This document shows, in pieces, positions 57,918 to 64,000 of a stretch of DNA of 64,000 nucleotides. Under the pieces are notes generated by a model. The model ran no database searches. It was not told the origin of the DNA and saw only the letters and a list, made by a program, of their open reading frames with translations. Made by a program: the position numbers and the translations under genes. Source of the stretch: Streptomyces sp. NBC_00775 (GTDB lineage: Bacteria; Actinomycetota; Actinomycetes; Streptomycetales; Streptomycetaceae); contig NZ_CP108938.1 in the NCBI RefSeq assembly GCF_036347135.1, positions 5,580,001 through 5,644,000 on the forward strand, given 5' to 3'. Position 1 is the stretch's first letter; every line of letters starts with the position of its first letter.

Positions 57918-60344
57918 CTACTCGGGCATGATGCTGTGGATGCGCGAGAGGGTGAAGACGCGTTCGGCGTCCCGCAGGTGGCACCAGGCTTCGAGATAGG
58001 GCGGGTCGAGCGCGAGGCGGCTGAGGGTACGTACGGTCCGGTTGCCCGAGGTGGCGACGTATTCGACGGTGATGGCCCGACCGGTGTCGATGGCATGGGC
58101 GAGCTGGCGGACATCGGTGTAGGGCAGGAGTTTCGCCCACGACGAGACGATCTCCTCGGTGTCCGTGCCGAAGGGCACCCCTCCGTCGAACGGTGCCGGA
58201 TCCGGAGCATTCGGCGGGGCGGCCAGCAGTCGGGCCGCCAAGGCGCTCGGGTCGACGGCGGCCGGCGCCTTCGCCGTGACGGTGGCCGTGATCCGGAAGC
58301 TGCTCCTTCCGCTGGTGCCGCGTGGGGCCGGCACGGGAACGGCGGCCCGCCGAGGCCGGGTTCTGTCGATGCGTACCGTTCCCTCGGCCGTCTCGCCGAC
58401 AGGGGCGTATCCCTCGGCTCGGAGCGCGGCGAGGGTCGCGTCGACCGGGCTGCGGCTGACCAGTACCGTCGGCGCCAGCTGTCGTAGTCCCAGCTTGGTG
58501 AGCCCCCGGTGGGCGGCGATCTCCGCCAGGAGCGCGGGCTCGTCGCCGTGGAGGACGCAGGCGGCCGGGGCGATGCGCACCCGCCCGTGGCGGCGCGCGG
58601 CGTCGGAGATCAGATACGACAGTGGCTGTGGCAGGGGCCCGGCGGCGACAGCGGCCAGCTCGGCGGTGATGTCGGTGGGGGTGCGGCCGGCGTCCAGGGC
58701 CCGGCGGATACTGCCGGCCTTGAACCGCCACACCGACGCTGTGCCGCTGGTCTCCCGGTCGGCGACGGAGTCCAGGAGCGCGGCGAGCCGCGCGGACGGT
58801 GTGCCCGTGACGACGGCGGTGAGGTCGGCGCCGATTCGGGCCGCTGAGGTGGCCGGGGGCAGCAGCCGCCGGCACGTGGTGCCCAGTTCCTGCATGTCGT
58901 CGGTCCGCAGGTGGGCGCCGAGGGGGGACAGGGCACCACGAGCGAGTACGCCGAGCAGTTCGGCCTCACGGATCGCGGCGGCGAACGGCGTTTGGTCCTG
59001 GGGCGACGACTCGGCGAGTGGACGGTGCCAGGCGATCAGCGGCCCGAGATCCGAGGCGGCCCTCAAGCCCTGACCTGTCGGGAGCAGGCCGGTTGCGGCC
59101 AACAGCCCCTCGCGAGCCTGCAGGCAGCCGTCGCAGGGCGGTGCGCCGGCGAGGGCCGGAAGCGCCTTGTTGTCCTCGTCACGAGCCCGGGTGGGGGTGA
59201 GCGGCAGGTTCCGCCATGCTCGAAGGAGTACGGCGAACTGCTCCGACGGTTCCTGTTCCGCCCAGGCCTCATAAGCGTCGGTGGATGCCATGTGATCGCC
59301 GTCCCGGCCCAGCAGCCCGGCAACGTACGCGGTCTCGAGGGTGATGCGTACGACGGCGTCTTCGGCCTGGGCGGCCTTGCCGATCCGGACCAGTTCACGT
59401 GCGCCGATCCCGCCGGACTTCAGCCGGGCCGGCGCGGCCGCCGCGCAGGCCGACAGGACGGAGACGGCGTGAGCGGCGAACGCCGTGGCCGCGGCCGACG
59501 CTTCGCGATCCACCTCTGCCGGGGTGACGGGCACCAGCGGGGCGAAAGGTGGGACGGGATGGAACGGGGCGTGCCAGGAGGGCCCGCGCAGCGCGAGCGC
59601 CACTTCGACAGGCATACGGGCCGGGCCGTAGCGATGACGGTCCTGGACCAGGAGCCCCCGGTCCAGTGCCCATTGCGTGCCCGATTCGAGGCCGGGGCCG
59701 GGAGCCCCGAACATGATGAACTCAGGCTGCCTCGCAGTGGCCTCCGCTCGGCGTTCGAGCAACTTCCGGGCCGCAGTAGGAGCCTTCGCGACCAGCGCGG
59801 CGATCTGCTCCGGGTCGCCGTGGTGTTCCACCAGAGCGACCATTCGCTGTGGCTTGGTGCCGGGAGGCTTGACTCCCAGTGCCACCAGCATGCTGCGCAG
59901 TTCGTCGGAGGTCGTGCCCGCGAGCAGCTCCTTCAGCGGAGCATCCAGCCCCAGAGGCGCGTCCCATGCCTGCCGCAGCGGTGCGGCCATGCGGAGCTTC
60001 TCCGCGCCATCCGGCCAGACCAGAGCATGATCGGCCAGTACCCCCAGCACAACGTTCAGCTCGCGAGCGGCTTCCTCGTCCGCCGCTCCCAGCAGCTTCG
60101 CCAGGGCATCACGCGACGCGGGTGCCCCCAGCGCCGCCAGTGCCTCGGCCGCCTGCAGGTACGGCAGCGCGAGCCGTGGCAGGGCCAGCGACACCGACCC
60201 GGGACGCTGAAGACGGTCCGCCAGTTCCCCCAGTGAGCGTGGCTCTGGAGGGGACACGGCGTCCTTCCGTGTCACGAGCACGCGTGCCAGTCGAGTGCCG
60301 TCGAGGCTGCCCAGCCACGTAACCAGCGTTGATCGGGACGTCAT
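57918..60344 (-). CDS. Helicase-associated (XPB/Ssl2-like) domain and WYL domain protein, 808 aa
   Basis: ATG 60344 follows GAGGTG. The N-terminal half has helical winged elements (LPRLALPYLQAAEALAALGA, ADEEAARELNVVLGVLADHA). The middle has a helicase C-terminal XPB-like domain without a P-loop (YLISDAARRHGRVRIAPAAC, LGLRQLAPTVLVSRSPVDAT). The C-terminal 60 residues are a WYL domain (ITVEYVATSGNRTVRTLSRL, YLEAWCHLRDAERVFTLSRI). WYL domains sense nucleic acids or nucleotides in many defence regulators. No ATPase motif is visible, so it is probably a DNA-binding regulator. It precedes the ATPase gene by 62 bases. Confidence 0.88.
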   Translation of the reverse strand: MTSRSTLVTWLGSLDGTRLARVLVTRKDAVSPPEPRSLGELADRLQRPGSVSLALPRLALPYLQAAEALAALGAPASRDALAKLLGAADEEAARELNVVLGVLADHALVWPDGAEKLRMAAPLRQAWDAPLGLDAPLKELLAGTTSDELRSMLVALGVKPPGTKPQRMVALVEHHGDPEQIAALVAKAPTAARKLLERRAEATARQPEFIMFGAPGPGLESGTQWALDRGLLVQDRHRYGPARMPVEVALALRGPSWHAPFHPVPPFAPLVPVTPAEVDREASAAATAFAAHAVSVLSACAAAAPARLKSGGIGARELVRIGKAAQAEDAVVRITLETAYVAGLLGRDGDHMASTDAYEAWAEQEPSEQFAVLLRAWRNLPLTPTRARDEDNKALPALAGAPPCDGCLQAREGLLAATGLLPTGQGLRAASDLGPLIAWHRPLAESSPQDQTPFAAAIREAELLGVLARGALSPLGAHLRTDDMQELGTTCRRLLPPATSAARIGADLTAVVTGTPSARLAALLDSVADRETSGTASVWRFKAGSIRRALDAGRTPTDITAELAAVAAGPLPQPLSYLISDAARRHGRVRIAPAACVLHGDEPALLAEIAAHRGLTKLGLRQLAPTVLVSRSPVDATLAALRAEGYAPVGETAEGTVRIDRTRPRRAAVPVPAPRGTSGRSSFRITATVTAKAPAAVDPSALAARLLAAPPNAPDPAPFDGGVPFGTDTEEIVSSWAKLLPYTDVRQLAHAIDTGRAITVEYVATSGNRTVRTLSRLALDPPYLEAWCHLRDAERVFTLSRIHSIMPE

Positions 60345-60581
60345 GTGGGGTGCACCTCGTCAGACCGGAGTACGAGCGCCGCAGCGTGGCCGGAGCCGGT
60401 CCGGCGCCGGGTTCAAGGATGGCGCATCCTCATGATCCGCAGGGTCGCATGCAGACAGGTCACCCCTTAGTGGGCGTCGGCGCCTCGGGGGACTGCCGCG
60501 ATCGCGGCGCGAAGGGCCATCTGGGGACCCCAGGAAACACCCGCTGTGGACAAAAAACTCAGGACAGCGAGGGCTGAGAAC

Positions 60582-60627
60582 ACGTCGAAGGGCCCCACCG
60601 CGAACGGTGGGGCCCTTCGACATCGTG
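60582..60627. repeat. 46-bp direct repeat containing a terminator hairpin, copy 2
   Basis: Identical to 56348-56393. The stem is 60585-60600 with 60605-60620. It lies 14 bases past the end of tRNA-Ser(GGA) and is that tRNA's terminator. Confidence 0.85.
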
Positions 60628-60640
60628 CCCGGTGAGGCAC

Positions 60641-60728
60641 TGGCGGAGGATACGAGATTCGAACTCGTGAGGGGTTGCCCCCAACACGCTTTCCAAGCGT
60701 GCGCCCTAGGCCTCTAGGCGAATCCTCC
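60641..60728 (-). tRNA. tRNA-Ser(GGA)
   Basis: This class II tRNA has acceptor arms GGAGGAT/ATCCTCC and discriminator G, with CCA encoded (TGG at 60641-60643 on the plus strand). The anticodon stem CACGC/GCGTG encloses TTGGAAA, giving anticodon GGA. It has a long variable arm and a T arm with GAGTTCGAATCTC. Confidence 0.95.
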
Positions 60729-60825
60729 GCCGCAAACAATACAAGACGTTGAGGAGTGCTCGCGAACCCGTTCCCCCCGCTCAGATCGCGTTCGTTCCTC
60801 CCGCTCAGATCGGGTACCCTGTGCG

Positions 60826-60915
60826 GAGCCCCTCACGTGGCGCTATCTGACTGAACTCCCCCAGGGCCGGAAGGCAGCAAGGGTAGGTTGGCTCTGGCGG
60901 GTGCGTGGGGGGCGC
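60826..60915 (+). ncRNA. ffs: Signal recognition particle RNA (small bacterial type)
   Basis: The conserved apical helix-8 core CCAGGGCCGGAAGGCAGCAA, followed by GGGTAGGTTGGCTCTGG, is the SRP RNA signature that binds Ffh. The outer stem GCCCCTCACG/CGTGGGGGGC closes it. TACCCT (60815-60820) is a likely -10 box. Location just upstream of dnaX is the usual actinobacterial position. Ends are placed by pairing and are approximate. Confidence 0.93.
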
Positions 60916-60989
60916 TTGCGTTTGCGGGGATGTGCCGGTGAGCGGTCCCTGTCGTCGTCAGCGAGCGGTGCTCGTTGTCAGTGGGCGCC

Positions 60990-60995
60990 TATAAC
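60990..60995 (+). promoter_or_regulatory. -10 box of dnaX
   Basis: TATAAC ends 9 bases before GTG 61005. No ribosome binding site is present between them. Confidence 0.45.
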
Positions 60996-61004
60996 CTCGT
61001 ATGC

Positions 61005-63263
61005 GTGTCGTCTCTCGCGCTGTACCGCCGCTATCGCCCGGAGTCGTTCGCCGAGGTCATCGGGCAGGAGCATGTCACCGACCCGTTGCAGCAGGCGCTG
61101 CGGAACAACCGGGTCAATCACGCGTACCTGTTCAGCGGTCCGCGCGGGTGCGGGAAGACGACCAGCGCACGAATCCTCGCCCGGTGTCTCAACTGCGAGC
61201 AGGGGCCCACGCCCACCCCGTGCGGGGAGTGCCAGTCCTGTCGGGATCTCGCGCGCAACGGGCCGGGTTCCATCGACGTCATCGAGATCGACGCCGCCTC
61301 GCACGGTGGTGTCGATGACGCTCGTGACCTGCGAGAAAAGGCCTTCTTCGGGCCCGCCAGCAGTCGGTACAAGATCTACATCATCGACGAGGCCCACATG
61401 GTCACCCCGGCGGGCTTCAACGCCCTGCTGAAGGTGGTCGAGGAGCCGCCCGAGCATCTCAAGTTCATCTTCGCCACGACCGAGCCCGAGAAGGTCATCG
61501 GGACGATCAGGTCGCGGACCCACCATTACCCGTTCCGGCTCGTGCCGCCCGGAACCCTGCGGGGCTACCTCGGCGAGGTCTGCGGACGCGAGGGCATCCC
61601 CGTCGAGGACGGGGTGCTGCCGCTGGTCGTACGGGCCGGTGCGGGGTCCGTGCGTGACTCCATGTCCGTCATGGACCAGCTGCTCGCGGGCGCGGGCGAC
61701 GCCGGTGTGACGTATGCCATGGCGACCTCGCTGCTCGGGTACACGGACGCGTCGATGCTGGACTCGGTGGTCGAGGCGTTCGCCGCGGGGGACGGCGCCG
61801 CGGCCTTCGAGATCGTGGACCGGGTGATCGAGGGCGGCAATGACCCTCGGAGGTTCGTCGCCGATCTGCTGGAGCGGTTGCGGGATCTGGTGATTCTGTC
61901 GGCCGTGCCCGATGCCGCCGAGAAGGGGCTCATCGATGCCCCGTCCGATGTCGTGGAGCGCATGCAGGCCCAGGCCGGAGTCTTCGGCGCCGCCGAGCTG
62001 AGCCGCGCCGCCGACCTCGTCAACGAGGGGCTGACGGAGATGCGCGGCGCCACCTCGCCCCGGCTCCAGCTCGAACTCATCTGCGCGCGCGTGATGCTGC
62101 CCGCCGCGTACGGGGACGAGCGGTCCGTCATGGCCCGGCTGGACCGCATCGAGCGCGGTGTGAACTTCTCCGGCGGCGGTGGCGCACCCGTCATGGGGTA
62201 CGTGCCCGGGCCCGAGGTACACGGCGCGGCGCCGGTCGCTTCGGTTCCGGGGGCTCCGCCGGTTCCGCCCGGGGGCGGGGCCGCCGCGGCCCGGGCCGCG
62301 GCGCGCGGGGCCGGTCCTGGGCCTGGCGGGGCCACCCCGCAGAGCGTCGAGCCGGCCGTGCCCGTGGCTTCCGTGGCTCCCTCGGCCCCCGCGGCGAGTG
62401 CGCCCCCCGCCGCTCCGGCGGCCCCGCCTGTGGCTGCGCAGCCACAGGCCCCGGCCGCCGCACCCCCAGCCGCTGCTCCGCCGGCGCCGGCGCCCGGCGC
62501 CTGGCCCACCGCGACGGCAGCGGGCAGTGGCCGACGCCCAGGCGGATGGCCGACGGCGACCCCCGCGGGCGGGGGACAGCCTCCGGCCGCGACGCCGAGT
62601 GCGCCCGCGCCCTCTCCTGCCGCGGCCACCCCCGCGCCCGTAGCTGCCTCTCCCGCCGCTCCGGCGGCTCCCGCGAGCGGCGGCATCGACTTCACCACGC
62701 TGTGGCCGAACGTCCTGGAGGCGGTGAAGAACCGCCGCCGGTTCACCTGGATCCTGCTCAGCCAGAACGCGCAGGTCACCGGCTTCGACGGTACGACTTT
62801 GCAGATCGGCTTCGTCAACGCGGGCGCGCGGGACAACTTCGCGAGCAGCGGCAGCGAGGAGGTGCTGCGACAGGCGCTGGCCGAGCAGTTCAACCTCCAG
62901 TGGAGGATCGAGGCGATCGTCGACGCCTCGGGCGGCTCCGCACCGCCGCCTCCGGCCGGCTCCGGCTACGGCGGCGGGGGTTACGGCGGGGCTCCGGCCG
63001 CCGCGCGCCCCGCGCCCCAGCAGCCACCGGCTCCTGCCGCACGCCCCGCGGCTCCCCAGGGCAGCCCCTCCGCAGGCCACGCCCCGACCGGGCCCGCCCC
63101 GACACCGACCCGTCCTCCGGCTCCCGAACCGCCTCCGGTGGCCCCCGAGGACGACATCCCCGAGGACGACGACCCCGACCTCGACGAGTCCGCCCTCTCG
63201 GGCCACGACCTGATCGTCCGCGAGCTGGGGGCGACGGTGATGGAGGAGTTCTCCAACGAGTAG
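61005..63263 (+). CDS. dnaX: DNA polymerase III gamma/tau subunit, 752 aa
   Basis: The clamp-loader ATPase starts with the usual SSLALYRRYRPESFAEVIGQ. Walker A is GPRGCGKTT (45-53), the zinc cysteines lie in CLNCEQGPTPTPCGECQSC, and Walker B is IYIIDEAHMV. Domain III follows to about residue 385. A 180-residue Pro/Ala/Gly linker, then the tau C-terminal domain (TTLWPNVLEAVKNRRRFTWI, GFVNAGARDNFASSGSEEVL) and a second Pro-rich segment, end in an acidic tail DDIPEDDDPDLDES. GTG 61005 was chosen from the family start and the nearby -10 box. Confidence 0.96.
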   Translation: MSSLALYRRYRPESFAEVIGQEHVTDPLQQALRNNRVNHAYLFSGPRGCGKTTSARILARCLNCEQGPTPTPCGECQSCRDLARNGPGSIDVIEIDAASHGGVDDARDLREKAFFGPASSRYKIYIIDEAHMVTPAGFNALLKVVEEPPEHLKFIFATTEPEKVIGTIRSRTHHYPFRLVPPGTLRGYLGEVCGREGIPVEDGVLPLVVRAGAGSVRDSMSVMDQLLAGAGDAGVTYAMATSLLGYTDASMLDSVVEAFAAGDGAAAFEIVDRVIEGGNDPRRFVADLLERLRDLVILSAVPDAAEKGLIDAPSDVVERMQAQAGVFGAAELSRAADLVNEGLTEMRGATSPRLQLELICARVMLPAAYGDERSVMARLDRIERGVNFSGGGGAPVMGYVPGPEVHGAAPVASVPGAPPVPPGGGAAAARAAARGAGPGPGGATPQSVEPAVPVASVAPSAPAASAPPAAPAAPPVAAQPQAPAAAPPAAAPPAPAPGAWPTATAAGSGRRPGGWPTATPAGGGQPPAATPSAPAPSPAAATPAPVAASPAAPAAPASGGIDFTTLWPNVLEAVKNRRRFTWILLSQNAQVTGFDGTTLQIGFVNAGARDNFASSGSEEVLRQALAEQFNLQWRIEAIVDASGGSAPPPPAGSGYGGGGYGGAPAAARPAPQQPPAPAARPAAPQGSPSAGHAPTGPAPTPTRPPAPEPPPVAPEDDIPEDDDPDLDESALSGHDLIVRELGATVMEEFSNE

Positions 63264-63477
63264 CGAGTGGCGAGTGGCGAGTAGCGGGGCTTTCACCGGC
63301 GTGCAGCTACTTCACGAGCGCTCTCCGGCGCCTCCATCGGCGTACGCCGCCTTCCTGTCCGCCCCCACCCGCGTACGACCGCTTCACCCGCCGGCACCGC
63401 CTTCCTTTAGAGGATCCCACCAGCCCCGCACGCCCCTCTCTTCGGAAGCCCCCACAAAGGCACCCACCCCCGACGGT
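63264..63477. other. dnaX-purD intergenic region
   Basis: No gene seen. Bases 63259-63285 hold an imperfect tandem repeat of GCGAGTG units just after the dnaX stop. The rest is C-rich. Confidence 0.6.
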
Positions 63478-63483
63478 TAGGCT
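63478..63483 (+). promoter_or_regulatory. -10 box of purD (leaderless)
   Basis: TAGGCT ends 6 bases before GTG 63490, the same arrangement as at the 98-aa protein gene (32144-32130). Confidence 0.5.
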
Positions 63484-63489
63484 GACCCC

Positions 63490-64000
63490 GTGAAGGTCCT
63501 TGTCATCGGTAGTGGCGCCCGCGAACACGCCCTGTGCCGTTCCCTGTCCCTCGACCCCGACGTCACCGCCCTGTACTGCGCCCCCGGGAACGCAGGCATC
63601 GCGGAGGTGGCCGAGTTGCACGCGGTCGACGCCCTCGACGGCGCCGCCGTGGCCGCGCTGGCCACGGAGCTCGGCGCCGAGCTGGTGATCGTGGGCCCGG
63701 AGGCCCCGCTCGTCGCGGGGGTCGCCGACGCCGTGCGCGCGGCGGGAATCCCCGTCTTCGGCCCCTCGAAGGAGGCCGCGCAGCTGGAGGGCTCCAAGGC
63801 CTTCGCCAAGGACGTGATGGCGGGTGCGGGCGTTCCGACGGCGCGCTCGTACGTCTGTACGACGCCCGAGGAGGTCGAGGAGGCGCTGGACGCCTTCGGC
63901 GCCCCGTACGTCGTGAAGGACGACGGTCTCGCGGCCGGCAAGGGCGTGGTCGTGACCGACGACCTCGACAAGGCCCGCGCGCACGCCAACGCCTGCGACC
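63490..64000 (+). CDS. purD: Phosphoribosylamine-glycine ligase (partial)
   Basis: The first 170 residues of the GAR synthetase of purine synthesis are present and run off the right edge. The start [20 protein letters not shown] is diagnostic, followed by [26 protein letters not shown] and the ATP-grasp entry [20 protein letters not shown] and [15 protein letters not shown]. The GTG follows a TAGGCT box by 6 bases, so translation is probably leaderless. Confidence 0.96.
   Translation, partial: MKVLVIGSGAREHALCRSLSLDPDVTALYCAPGNAGIAEVAELHAVDALDGAAVAALATELGAELVIVGPEAPLVAGVADAVRAAGIPVFGPSKEAAQLEGSKAFAKDVMAGAGVPTARSYVCTTPEEVEEALDAFGAPYVVKDDGLAAGKGVVVTDDLDKARAHANACD

Overview
The window is a 64 kb piece of a Streptomyces chromosome. 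The base composition is very GC-rich with strong third-position bias, GTG starts are frequent, and many genes are typical of Streptomyces: a tandem SigN/SigF sigma-factor pair, tadA with its associated protein, upp, a DUF853 HerA-like ATPase, and the SRP RNA-dnaX-purD end. From memory, this order resembles the SCO4034-SCO4068 interval of S. coelicolor. That is recall, not a search.

Left end (1-2.8 kb). A tRNA-Ser(GCT) and a tRNA-Arg(ACG) sit side by side. The tRNA-Arg is the attachment site of a decayed integrative element. An integrase C-terminal remnant, one cargo gene (secreted glycine-rich/RTX-repeat protein) and a 44-bp copy of the tRNA 3' end follow, and a repeated 110-bp element end suggests at least two stacked insertions. 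From 3 to 10.3 kb come a lamin-tail secreted protein, an acetyltransferase remnant, TPR, MarR and Bro-N proteins, DUF2797, a monooxygenase-fold protein and an amidohydrolase.

10.4-25.3 kb. A response regulator, histidine kinase, GT2/GtrA transferase and GT39 transferase form one operon. Next are a TetR-controlled DHA2 exporter, a PPOX oxidoreductase, a YceI protein, an unusual DHA2 exporter carrying carboxypeptidase-regulatory-like domains, its MarR regulator, and a lipoprotein.

25.3-36.4 kb is conserved core: sigN, sigF, a Dabb protein, tRNA-Ser(CGA), tadA, upp, a LytR C-terminal-domain protein, the HerA-like ATPase, an HdeD-like membrane protein and an HhH-GPD protein. A cluster of dispersed repeats includes a perfect 30-bp inverted repeat.

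36.4-48 kb. An IdeR/DmdR-type iron box precedes a penicillin acylase and a siderophore-type acyltransferase. A CopC-CopD fusion follows, then a five-gene galactoside operon (Tat-lipoprotein binding protein, two permeases, GH36, GH42).

48-60.3 kb is more accessory. A 1538-residue helical-repeat CHAT protease carries a TTA leucine codon at position 13 and is divergent from two uncharacterised genes. An FAD monooxygenase and a methyltransferase follow. Then comes a two-gene module (WYL/helicase-associated protein and palindrome-controlled ATPase) flanked by identical 46-bp copies of a tRNA-Ser terminator. The right end holds tRNA-Ser(GGA), SRP RNA, dnaX and the start of purD. A recurring signal is a TAnnnT box 6-9 bases before a start codon, indicating many leaderless transcripts.
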